Source: Candidatus Rifleibacteriota bacterium
GTDB lineage: Bacteria; Riflebacteria; Ozemobacteria; Ozemobacterales; Ozemobacteraceae
NCBI GenBank assembly: GCA_017526725.1
Contig: JAFXRA010000354.1
Location: 1 to 34,084, forward strand
Length of the DNA: 34,084 nt
Direction of reading: 5' to 3'
Under the pieces are notes generated by a model. The model had not been told where the DNA came from and made no database searches. It worked only from the letters and a program-made list of their open reading frames with translations. Positions 1-7,011 of the stretch are shown one piece after another. The stretch's first letter is position 1. Each line of letters opens with the position of its first letter. Both the position numbers and the translations under genes were made by a program.

Positions 1-148
1 CATTATTCCAGCAATCTTCGTGATTTATACTTTGGCATTTGGGGCAGATGTGTATTAAATCGCCAAGAGATATTTCTCTTTTACAAATAGCACAGCTTTG
101 TCCTTCGTATTTTCGATTAGCTCTAATGACATCATTGCTTGTAGCCAT
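1..148 (-). CDS. RING-like zinc-finger protein, N-terminal part only (runs off the window)
   Basis: Reading the minus strand from an ATG at 148-146 gives 49 residues before the window ends. They contain an ordered ligand series C19-x2-C22, C35-x2-C38, H43-x2-C46 followed by Trp. The same order (CxxC, CxxC, HxxC plus an aromatic) opens the two RING-like proteins at 2383-3030 and 1093-2376, so this is a third member of the same treble-clef/RING-like family. An AGGGG ribosome-binding site lies just upstream of the ATG. It starts 42 bases after the E2-like gene on the same strand and is probably in the same operon. Whether it has membrane segments or a fused effector domain cannot be seen here. 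It could also be a plain zinc ribbon rather than a functional E3. Confidence 0.75.
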   Translation of the reverse strand, partial: MATSNDVIRANRKYEGQSCAICKREISLGDLIHICPKCQSINHEDCWNN

Positions 149-190
149 ATTTTTACCCCTTTAGTTTCATTCTTACTTATATAAAGATAA

Positions 191-1078
191 TTATTGTTTG
201 CAATTTATGCAAGTGTAATTCTTTGTACCGGGTATTTTTACCATATGTTCCAAGCAGACCGGTTTTCCGCATACTGAACAAGTGACAGAGCAGTCATCAC
301 ATACTGTTGTTTGACATACATAGCAGGTTTTTGAATGACTTAAACATACTTCAGCCTTGCAGGATGAACATTTTGTAATACAGTGGGCGCAGACAATTTT
401 ATTACATATAGAACATTTGCTTGTTATACATTTCAAACAAATGACTTTTCCGCATTCATTGCATGTAAAAGCACAATTACTGCATACCGGATGATGTGAA
501 GAACAAATAATTAATTCTGAACCTTTTACAGATTCTCCGCAATTTGCACATTTTACTATAGAATCATCTGTAATTGATTTTATTTCAGATTCGGAGATGC
601 TGTTGCTGCTGTTTTCAAAATAAGAACTGAAATCTGTTCTGTCTAAGGGGAATTTGAAACGGTTTTTGTCGGCCCATTGTGCTGCATCACCATTTAATGG
701 GCTTTTTAGGTTATAGCTTTGATAAGCCAGCATTTCTGCTATTCTTATTACAAGATGAGGCAATGATTCACCGACTGCCCAGTGGTCACCTATACATATT
801 GCATGGGGAGCTATATTGGGATGGAAAACAGGAGTTAACATTCTGCATTGGGGAGCCTGTCTTGGATAAGTGGCAGTTAAATATATTTCAGCAGTGTGTT
901 TGTTTTTGGCTGTTGGTTGTCCTTTTGGATTCATTGCCAGACTGTTAACTGTGAATTCTATCTGGTATTTATCAGGCGGATTTCCTGAAGTTGAGATTAT
1001 TTTGATTTTTCCTGTATTAGGAAAAGTTTCACACATTTTTAAATAATCAGATTGTAAACGTTTATCTCTAATGCTCAT
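191..1078 (-). CDS. E2-like ubiquitin-conjugating (UBC-fold) enzyme fused to a cysteine-rich zinc-finger array
   Basis: Residues 1-150 read as a UBC fold: YPxxAP at 71-76, the HPN triad at 86-88, the candidate catalytic cysteine C95 in an ICIGD context, a Trp at 100 and a SPLNGDAA segment at 126-133, matching the 'PlnxdAa' element of E2 enzymes. The N-to-Cys spacing (7) is one shorter than in classical E2s. From 177 to 293 the protein is an array of CxxC or CxxH pairs (177/180, 192/195, 199/202, 206/209, 214/217, 222/225, 230/233, 237/240, 245/248, 252/255, 260/263, 267/270, 275/278, 290/293), enough for about six or seven zinc ions. The expected role is to accept the ubiquitin-like protein from the E1 as a thioester and pass it to targets. 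The zinc array may serve as a built-in E3 or target-binding module (inference). It lies in a minus-strand operon 14 bases after the RING-protease gene. Confidence 0.9.
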   Translation of the reverse strand: MSIRDKRLQSDYLKMCETFPNTGKIKIISTSGNPPDKYQIEFTVNSLAMNPKGQPTAKNKHTAEIYLTATYPRQAPQCRMLTPVFHPNIAPHAICIGDHWAVGESLPHLVIRIAEMLAYQSYNLKSPLNGDAAQWADKNRFKFPLDRTDFSSYFENSSNSISESEIKSITDDSIVKCANCGESVKGSELIICSSHHPVCSNCAFTCNECGKVICLKCITSKCSICNKIVCAHCITKCSSCKAEVCLSHSKTCYVCQTTVCDDCSVTCSVCGKPVCLEHMVKIPGTKNYTCINCKQ

Positions 1079-1092
1079 AATTGTTCCTGTTT

Positions 1093-2376
1093 TTATTCAT
1101 TAATTATTTTTAACAGTTCAGGATCAAGGGTTTTGGTTAATTCATCTATTGCAATAGAAAAATTTAGACCCTCGGTCTGAGCTTTTTCATATATCCAGGT
1201 ATTAATACCTACTAAGCGGCCTTTTTCTGAATACAAGCCGCCTCCAGAATTTCCATGATTCAAAGGAGTTTGTATCTGAATTACAGATATTTCATATTTG
1301 CCGATTTCTTTGTTTCTGAAACTGGAAACAACACCTTCTGTATAAGTCCAGTCCAAACCCATTGGATTACCGATTGCGAATACTTTTTCTCCCATTTTTA
1401 TTTCATTGGAAGAACCGATTTGAACAGAGCTGTTATAGTTTTCCGGGGTTGGACAACTTAAGAGAGCTAAGTCTATTCCTTCCGGGGCTACCCAAAGAAT
1501 TTCTGCTGTTTTAGTTTCAGCAGTATAAAAAGTTACAGATAGATTTCTAGCTTTTTTCTTTGCTTCATCTAAGGAAGATACCATTGAGCCACCGGTTAAA
1601 ACGTGAACATTCGTTATTATATAGGTTTTTGAGTCTTTGTTTTTAACAACTACACCGGAACCAAATGATTCACTTAACCCAAAACCGGATTTGACAGAAA
1701 CATTAGATTTTAAAGGTTCTTGTATATGAGGGGCAGATTTTTCAATTGTCTGAGCAATTCTTTTTTTATCAACCTTTTGTTGAGGAATGGCTCTCTCATA
1801 TTTGCTGGCTGAAATTAACAGTTTGGTTACGCCTATAGATACTGTTGTAATACTTAAGAACATTGCTATACAGGCAAGCGGAAAACCTCGGAGTTTTTTA
1901 TTTTTGAATAATGATAATGAAATAATTGATAGTATGATACAAAATGTTCCGCCTAAGAAAGAAGAACAATAAAATATTTTTGTGGCAAGAGTATCGGTAC
2001 TAGGTACAAAAGAGGTTCCTATTGTGGCAAAAAGTGTAATTAAAGAGAAAAAAACGGCAACAATAGTCATATTAGAAAATGGTTTTTCGCCTTTATTCAG
2101 TTCTTTGATTAAATATTCTGTAGGATTTTTTGTATGCTCAGGAACTGCAATAACATTGCTGACTTCTTCCTTAGTAAGAACTATATCTGTTCTTTCAAAA
2201 TGAGGGGAAATCGCTCTGCATTGTTCACTACCGCAGCCATGTTCTTTAAAACACATCTCATGTGTGTAAGCTCCGCAGTATTCGCATTCGACGACATACT
2301 CGCCAGTTCTTAGTGTTCTTGAGCATACAGAACATTGTTTCCCATTGAGGGTTTCATCAATTACTATTTTTTTCAT
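1093..2376 (-). CDS. RING-like / three-TM / trypsin-like (Deg-type) serine protease fusion
   Basis: Three regions are visible. Residues 15-53 carry RING-like ligands C15, C18, C31, C34, H39, C42, C48 and C53. Hydrophobic helices lie at about 102-123, 133-158 and 165-190. Residues 225-415 form a chymotrypsin-fold protease with H258 (TNVHVL), D302 (GIDLALL) and S377 (GNSGGG), the arrangement of HtrA/Deg proteases. No PDZ domain follows. With three membrane helices the RING-like part and the protease should lie on opposite sides of the membrane, probably cytoplasm and periplasm, although topology was not computed. The family knowledge used: prokaryotic RING fingers with membrane helices are known from ubiquitin-like gene neighbourhoods. 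The gene starts 6 bases after the preceding RING-like gene and has no clear Shine-Dalgarno, suggesting translational coupling. It could act in membrane or envelope protein quality control (inference). Confidence 0.88.
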   Translation of the reverse strand: MKKIVIDETLNGKQCSVCSRTLRTGEYVVECEYCGAYTHEMCFKEHGCGSEQCRAISPHFERTDIVLTKEEVSNVIAVPEHTKNPTEYLIKELNKGEKPFSNMTIVAVFFSLITLFATIGTSFVPSTDTLATKIFYCSSFLGGTFCIILSIISLSLFKNKKLRGFPLACIAMFLSITTVSIGVTKLLISASKYERAIPQQKVDKKRIAQTIEKSAPHIQEPLKSNVSVKSGFGLSESFGSGVVVKNKDSKTYIITNVHVLTGGSMVSSLDEAKKKARNLSVTFYTAETKTAEILWVAPEGIDLALLSCPTPENYNSSVQIGSSNEIKMGEKVFAIGNPMGLDWTYTEGVVSSFRNKEIGKYEISVIQIQTPLNHGNSGGGLYSEKGRLVGINTWIYEKAQTEGLNFSIAIDELTKTLDPELLKIINE

Positions 2377-2382
2377 ATTTAT

Positions 2383-3030
2383 TTATTTATTATAGTATAT
2401 CATTAAGAATGATACCATTATAAAGAGTTCAAGCACGGAAATAAAAGTAGAACAGTATTGCAGAATCTGGAGTTCTTGAGGCAGTCTTTTCATTTTAAAA
2501 ATCCAGTTGCCGCCAAATACTGTGTAAATGTTTAATGGAAGCATTAATATGGTAAATATACCTATTATGCTTAAGAAAAACTGTGCTACCACTCTTATTC
2601 TAACTGAATTTAATTCTTTCCCGTCATATGTTCTATTAAGCCATTCTTCTCTTGTCATAGGTTTTTCTGTCGGAAACTCAGCCTTGCAAACTCTGCAAAT
2701 AAGAGCATCTGAAAGAATCATAGAACCACATTCCGGACATTTTTTTTCGGATGTCCATCCTTCAACGTATGTGTCAGAAGGAGCATATTCTGCTTTTTTT
2801 ATGTCTGGGGCTGCCGCACATCCGTAACTGCCGCATCCTCCCATTTCTTTCCAACAATCATAATGATATGGAAGATGGCATTCAGGGCATATAACTATAG
2901 ATTCATCGTTTAGTATGCCTGAACCGCAAATAGAACATATTTTGCCTATTTCTTCCGCAGTCGCATTTGAAGGAGTAACATTATAGTGTTTTTTTATCGT
3001 TTTATTGGCTTGTTTATTAGATGGCAACAT
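2383..3030 (-). CDS. RING-like zinc-finger membrane protein with a second zinc ribbon
   Basis: This 215-residue protein has a RING-like ligand set C32, C35, C48, C51, H56, C59, C66 and C71, with Trp after C59, then a four-cysteine ribbon C98, C101, C112 and C115. Two hydrophobic helices at about 147-171 and 190-212 anchor the C-terminus in the membrane, leaving both zinc modules probably cytoplasmic. It resembles prokaryotic RING finger families that are found with E1, E2 and JAB genes, and is a candidate E3-like adaptor. RING identity is read from ligand spacing only, so a generic treble-clef role is possible. It begins 3 bases after the FHA gene, so the two are co-transcribed and probably translationally coupled. 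Confidence 0.8.
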   Translation of the reverse strand: MLPSNKQANKTIKKHYNVTPSNATAEEIGKICSICGSGILNDESIVICPECHLPYHYDCWKEMGGCGSYGCAAAPDIKKAEYAPSDTYVEGWTSEKKCPECGSMILSDALICRVCKAEFPTEKPMTREEWLNRTYDGKELNSVRIRVVAQFFLSIIGIFTILMLPLNIYTVFGGNWIFKMKRLPQELQILQYCSTFISVLELFIMVSFLMIYYNK

Positions 3031-3033
3031 AGT

Positions 3034-4125
3034 TTATCTTCTTTCTTTCTGCTGGAACTCCAATACGCTTTGGCCTAATATAATTTCATCGTTATGTTCT
3101 AGTATTTTGCTACCATTAATTTTTTCTGAATTAACGTATACTCCAACACCCTTGCTTTCATCAATAATTTCGTATTTGCTGCCTCTTTTTTGTATTTTTG
3201 CATGAGTCGGCATTACATTCGGGTCTTTAAAAATGTATATATCACTTCTTGGTGAACTGCCGATAAGAGTTGGATTGTGATAAATAACAAATTGTTTGCC
3301 TCTTAAAGGACCAGATTTCATTGTAATCCAGACGTCTTTTGCCATATTTTCAACAAGTCCGACAAAGAAACCTGTTAATAAGCCGAGTATAGCAAATCCT
3401 ATACATCTACTCAATGCTCCGCTGGTTGAAATATCTTGAGTAATATAGCAAATCGGGTCAAATAGAAATCCCCCTAGAAATCCTCCGAGTAAACCACCAA
3501 TAATACCATTGAATGTTAATTTTTTAGAAGAACCGGCTATACCTGGTATTGCACCTATGCCCATACCCATAACAGCCCATGCAGGAGCTCTTGCAGTCAT
3601 TACAAATATTACTAATTGCACTGTGTAACGGCCTGTTGGAGCGGTTTCCTTTATTATTTGCAACATATTCGGAAATGCCATCAGCATAACAAATTGAATA
3701 AGTTGCAATACTATACTGGTAAGAATTGCACCCCCGACAATTGCCCAGATTACACCTGCTCCAAGTCCTATAGAAGCATTCTTGAAAGCCTTTTTTATGT
3801 TTCCAGACATTAAAGGTTCTACAGCACTTATAGAACTTCCCAAAAGAGTACATATTGATAAAACCATTATTGTAAGATATAGTCCGTGCTGTGGTGAATG
3901 GGGGTCTCCAACAAAAGGTTCAATACAGCCCCATACTAAAAGAGCGGAAATACAGCCGCAAACAGCGGTATAAAACATAGGATTTAAGAAGATATTTGTT
4001 TGAACAGGTATTCGTTCTGATTTATTGAGGTCTCTTTTAGATTCTTTTTCTTCTATAATTCTGTTTTTGACATAGTCAGTGTTTAAATCCTGTTTATTGA
4101 TTACAATAAAATCATTATTTTCCAT
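3034..4125 (-). CDS. Multi-pass membrane protein with a C-terminal FHA domain
   Basis: Residues 48-260 are hydrophobic and glycine-rich, with about six predicted membrane segments (near 48-70, 82-102, 118-150, 170-200, 205-225 and 240-260). Residues 268-360 read as a forkhead-associated domain: GSSPRSDI at 289-296 corresponds to the phosphopeptide-binding 'GRxxxxdI' strand with S291 and R293, followed by the PTHAKI His at 308 and a GVYVNSEKI segment. FHA domains bind phospho-threonine peptides, so the protein probably recruits a phosphorylated partner to the membrane. No Ser/Thr kinase is in the window. The gene follows the JAMM gene by 10 bases and has a purine-rich ribosome-binding site. 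FHA genes inside ubiquitin-like loci would suggest phosphorylation-gated tagging (inference). Confidence 0.82.
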   Translation of the reverse strand: MENNDFIVINKQDLNTDYVKNRIIEEKESKRDLNKSERIPVQTNIFLNPMFYTAVCGCISALLVWGCIEPFVGDPHSPQHGLYLTIMVLSICTLLGSSISAVEPLMSGNIKKAFKNASIGLGAGVIWAIVGGAILTSIVLQLIQFVMLMAFPNMLQIIKETAPTGRYTVQLVIFVMTARAPAWAVMGMGIGAIPGIAGSSKKLTFNGIIGGLLGGFLGGFLFDPICYITQDISTSGALSRCIGFAILGLLTGFFVGLVENMAKDVWITMKSGPLRGKQFVIYHNPTLIGSSPRSDIYIFKDPNVMPTHAKIQKRGSKYEIIDESKGVGVYVNSEKINGSKILEHNDEIILGQSVLEFQQKERR

Positions 4126-4135
4126 AAAACCCGCC

Positions 4136-5446
4136 TTAATTTGTTTGGAATATCCAAGGATAACGCATCTTTATTTGTTCTTGCCCTTCTTTGGTATATA
4201 GAGACAAAATATTGTCAAGAACCTTTTTTGCTTCTTTAATTCTTGTTTCGTTGATTGGCTGAGCAGATAAAGAAGTAAGATATGGCTCTAATTGCAATAA
4301 TACACTATTTGCTACCATTTCTTTCATTTCTTTCAGATCTTGTTCGGCTTTTTCGTTGCTATTAATAGGTCTGTTAGCAATTTTTTTAACTATTTCCATA
4401 GCTGAATTACGTCTAGAAACTGAATCTTTGTAAATATTGGTTAATAGAGAATCTATGCTTTGTGAGTATAGTTTAAATTGCTCTATTGTTATGGTAGAGT
4501 TTGCCGGTAAGTTGTTTAAACCTTCAAGAGTTTGATTAATATAGGTTTTTACTGTCCCTATTTGAAGAATAAAACTTTGATCTGTTGCCCAGGAATTAAT
4601 AAGTTCCCTGGCTTCAACTTGAGCAGCCGTAGCAGCCGTATTAGATGCCATTCTAATATAAATAAAATTAGCTAACAAAAAGGCTAGATTGAAGCACAAA
4701 AAATAGTAGAAAAAATGCTTATAAAAAGCATTTTCAGATTCTTCTTCTGATATTTGTTTGTTATTGGATATCAAAGTCAAGTTAGTTGGGGAGTTATTAT
4801 CATTTTTATCTCTATAGGTCTCTTCACCGCCGACTGTTCCAATTGTTAATGATAATTGTTCTTGACCGGCCCAGCAATGTTTCAGAGGACAAATTTTACC
4901 TTCCTGCCAAGCAAAGATACCATTCAAAGATGCTTTGGGGTCTACAACCCAAGCGACTTGATAAGGCTGGTTAAAGAAATAATCCTGAATAAATTTATCC
5001 ATATCAGATAAAAATATACCAAAACCCGGGTGAGTATGATACCAGCCTATTATTGAATATTTCGGATATTTTTCTTCTCTTACTTCATGGATATAATCCC
5101 AGGTTTCAGGGGTAAAAGAAACGTTTACTCCTGAATTTTTGGCTTTTTCACCTCTTATGCTGCCACAGATATAAAGATAATTACCTGAGACATCAAACCT
5201 TACTTCACCTATTAATACTCCGCAAAGCTCAACAGAAGTAGTTTCGTTTGAATGGGCCTGTATTTCCTTATAGACTTCCTCTTCAATATAAACGCGCGGC
5301 TCAGATTTATAAGGTGCCGGAAATGGTATGTTTTTGTCAGGTTCAGGAGAAAAACTTTTATTAAAGTCTATTTTTAATTCTTCTGTTTCTTTATTTAAAG
5401 CCGCGCTATCTGAGTTATTTTCTGGCTTTTTGTTTTTTTTCCCCAT
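4136..5446 (-). CDS. Membrane-anchored JAMM/MPN (JAB) metalloprotease, candidate deconjugating enzyme
   Basis: Residues 50-200 form a JAB/MPN domain with all canonical zinc and catalytic residues: E73 in VELCGVLIG, H137 and H139 in GWYHTHPG, S147, and D150 (the HxHP-x6-SxxD motif). Such enzymes cleave isopeptide bonds to ubiquitin-like proteins or process their C-termini. A single strong hydrophobic helix lies at about 245-265, followed by some 170 residues of predicted helix that may form a coiled coil or a periplasmic sensor. A membrane anchor and long C-terminal tail are unusual for bacterial JAB proteins. The start is fixed by a GGGAGGAG ribosome-binding site. It begins 12 bases after the E1-like gene in the same operon. 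Since the modifier already ends in Gly, the main role is more likely removal than maturation (inference). Confidence 0.9.
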   Translation of the reverse strand: MGKKNKKPENNSDSAALNKETEELKIDFNKSFSPEPDKNIPFPAPYKSEPRVYIEEEVYKEIQAHSNETTSVELCGVLIGEVRFDVSGNYLYICGSIRGEKAKNSGVNVSFTPETWDYIHEVREEKYPKYSIIGWYHTHPGFGIFLSDMDKFIQDYFFNQPYQVAWVVDPKASLNGIFAWQEGKICPLKHCWAGQEQLSLTIGTVGGEETYRDKNDNNSPTNLTLISNNKQISEEESENAFYKHFFYYFLCFNLAFLLANFIYIRMASNTAATAAQVEARELINSWATDQSFILQIGTVKTYINQTLEGLNNLPANSTITIEQFKLYSQSIDSLLTNIYKDSVSRRNSAMEIVKKIANRPINSNEKAEQDLKEMKEMVANSVLLQLEPYLTSLSAQPINETRIKEAKKVLDNILSLYTKEGQEQIKMRYPWIFQTN

Positions 5447-5458
5447 AACTCCTCCCGA

Positions 5459-6646
5459 TTATTTATCTAGACCATCTAGTATAAAATCACGATCTCCGTC
5501 TAAAAGGTAATGTTTGCGCTGTTCGCCACAATGACCTATTATAACTTCAAAATAAGGAATACCCAGTTCCAGCAGAGTTTTATTTTTATACTCTTCTGAT
5601 CCGTCAAACCTGTGGGTTAAAATTGGAAAACGCGGTTTTTTGCATTTTGGACAGATTGAGTCTGCTTCAGTGACTTTGCCAACTGATGCATGAAATTCTT
5701 CTGTAGTAAAACAATTACCGCAGGAAAAACCGGTTATTACTTCTTCTCGAAGTTCTAGTTCTGCTTCATCACCTAAATCTTTTTTGATTATATTTAAAGC
5801 TTCTTCTAGTGTTGTTGTTTTTGCACTATTTGTAAGCTTGGTCAGTGGCAGAAAACTGTCATGGCTATAACATTCTTCTTTTCTTTTGTAAGCGATTAAA
5901 TCATGATAAAAGTTTATTCCATCATAAATAAAGCCTTTTCCATTAATGCTTTCCATGCCATGAAGTATCTTTAATGCTTCCTGACACTGAATAGATGCTA
6001 TTAAGCTCGCAATTGTAGGTGTTGTTGGAGTTTTGCCTGAAAGCATTTCACTTCTGCTTAATAGTGTGCAGGATTTTCTGGTTTGAAGTATTTTCCAGTC
6101 TACTTCGCCCATAGTACATTCATAACAGGGACCATCTGGTGAAAAGACTCTGGCTACGCCGCTTAAAACTTCTATGGCGCCGTCTATCCAAGTTTTACCA
6201 ACAGCAAAAGAGTTTCTGTTAATAGATAAACGAGCTTCACGGTTGTCTAAACCGCCTAAAATTACATCAGCCCAGTCATATAAACCTAAGCCTAAATCTG
6301 CAACAGCATTAATACATAAGGGTTTTATCTTTAAATCAGGATAAAGGTCTTTTGCTCTTTCTGCTGCAACTTCAGCTTTAAAACGGCCACGGTCACGTTC
6401 TCTGAATAAAACCGATCTGGATAAATTTGATGGTTCTATTTTGTCGAAATCAACGACAACAATATTGCCTATTCCTAATAAAGCAAGATTCTTTATTATT
6501 TCGTTGCCTAAAGCTCCAGCGCCTATAACGAGGATTTTGGCATTAGAAAGTCGTTTCTGATCCCACCAGCGGATAAGTTCGAAACGTGAAAAACGATTTT
6601 CTTCAGTATTTATGCTTATGACTTTATCTGATGTACTGTCTGACAT
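5459..6646 (-). CDS. E1-like (ThiF/MoeB-family) ubiquitin-activating enzyme with a C-terminal zinc ribbon
   Basis: The adenylation domain occupies about residues 20-260: a GxGxxG nucleotide loop at 42-47, the VVVDFD strand at 63-68, NLSR at 74-77, K90, and GGLDNREAR at 131-139. CxxC at 174-177 would bind zinc. C193, in a KSCTLL segment just before PTTPTIASLI, is the best candidate for the catalytic cysteine that forms the thioester with the ubiquitin-like protein. Residues 309-335 add two further CxxC pairs, a zinc ribbon within a C-terminal extension of about 130 residues. MoeB and ThiF are usually near 250 residues, so this is a longer, dedicated E1-type protein. It starts 4 bases after the ubiquitin-like gene. 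Genes for molybdopterin or thiamine synthesis are absent, which argues against a sulfur-transfer role. Confidence 0.9.
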   Translation of the reverse strand: MSDSTSDKVISINTEENRFSRFELIRWWDQKRLSNAKILVIGAGALGNEIIKNLALLGIGNIVVVDFDKIEPSNLSRSVLFRERDRGRFKAEVAAERAKDLYPDLKIKPLCINAVADLGLGLYDWADVILGGLDNREARLSINRNSFAVGKTWIDGAIEVLSGVARVFSPDGPCYECTMGEVDWKILQTRKSCTLLSRSEMLSGKTPTTPTIASLIASIQCQEALKILHGMESINGKGFIYDGINFYHDLIAYKRKEECYSHDSFLPLTKLTNSAKTTTLEEALNIIKKDLGDEAELELREEVITGFSCGNCFTTEEFHASVGKVTEADSICPKCKKPRFPILTHRFDGSEEYKNKTLLELGIPYFEVIIGHCGEQRKHYLLDGDRDFILDGLDK

Positions 6647-6650
6647 TTTA

Positions 6651-6920
6651 TTAACCTGCAGTGATTTCTGGCTGTATTCTTAATACGTCGCCATCGTTAA
6701 CAGCAGCATTATGAAGAGTTTCATCATCAAGCAGCTGTCTGCCAGAAGCTTTGTGGTGAAATTTATAACTCATTAACTGACCATCTGGAGAAAATCTTGG
6801 CAGATTCATTTTATCAACAAGCAAAACCAATATTTTGTTTACTGGTTCATCGTCGGGAAGTTCTGCTTTAATCTTTTTATTGCCGGTTGCATCCCATATT
6901 TCTACTACTTTACTGCTCAT
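6651..6920 (-). CDS. Ubiquitin-like protein (YukD-like beta-grasp), first gene of the operon
   Basis: An 89-residue protein with the pattern of a beta-grasp fold: a first strand (VVEIWDATG), a second strand (KIKAELP), the helix around residues 27-38 (VNKILVLLVDKM), then YKFHH, the loop 'GRQLLDDETL' that matches the 'g+.L.d..tl' turn of ubiquitin, and the last strand (DVLRIQ). The chain ends PEITAG, with an exposed C-terminal glycine and no extra tail, so it should be ready for adenylation without processing. Its place directly before the E1 gene supports the role of conjugated modifier. A GGAG ribosome-binding site lies 7 bases from the ATG. Most bacterial conjugated homologues end in Gly-Gly; Ala-Gly is a variation. 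It could alternatively be a non-conjugated YukD-like scaffold. Confidence 0.88.
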   Translation of the reverse strand: MSSKVVEIWDATGNKKIKAELPDDEPVNKILVLLVDKMNLPRFSPDGQLMSYKFHHKASGRQLLDDETLHNAAVNDGDVLRIQPEITAG

Positions 6921-6955
6921 AATATGACTCCATAAATTAAAAATATTATTTATTT

Positions 6956-6961
6956 ATTATA
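6956..6961 (-). promoter_or_regulatory. Candidate -10 box for the ubiquitin-like operon
   Basis: A perfect TATAAT on the minus strand lies in the 91-base AT-rich gap between the PAP2 gene and the ubiquitin-like gene, 36 bases before its ATG. No convincing -35 hexamer sits at 16-18 bases, so the box could be chance in AT-rich DNA. Read-through from the PAP2 gene is the alternative. Confidence 0.3.
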
Positions 6962-7011
6962 TAAGATTTATAAATAAAATACAGTACAAAATATCTAAAT
7001 ATTGTTGTTTG

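Noticed and set aside
679..948. 89-codon plus-strand open frame inside the E2-like gene
   Set aside because: Antisense to a well-supported gene with intact motifs; no ribosome-binding site or recognisable protein.
191..1078. UBC-like domain as an inactive E2 variant (UEV)
   Set aside because: HPN and a candidate catalytic Cys (C95) in an ICIGD context are present; UEVs lack the Cys.
3524..3853. 109-codon minus-strand frame inside the FHA gene
   Set aside because: Same-strand frame-shifted shadow of the membrane region; cysteine-rich but with no ordered zinc motif.
5459..6920. E1-like plus small beta-grasp pair as molybdopterin or thiamine biosynthesis (MoeB/MoaD or ThiF/ThiS)
   Set aside because: Adjacent E2-like, JAMM and RING-like genes, the long E1 C-terminus, and no cofactor-synthesis genes nearby favour protein conjugation.
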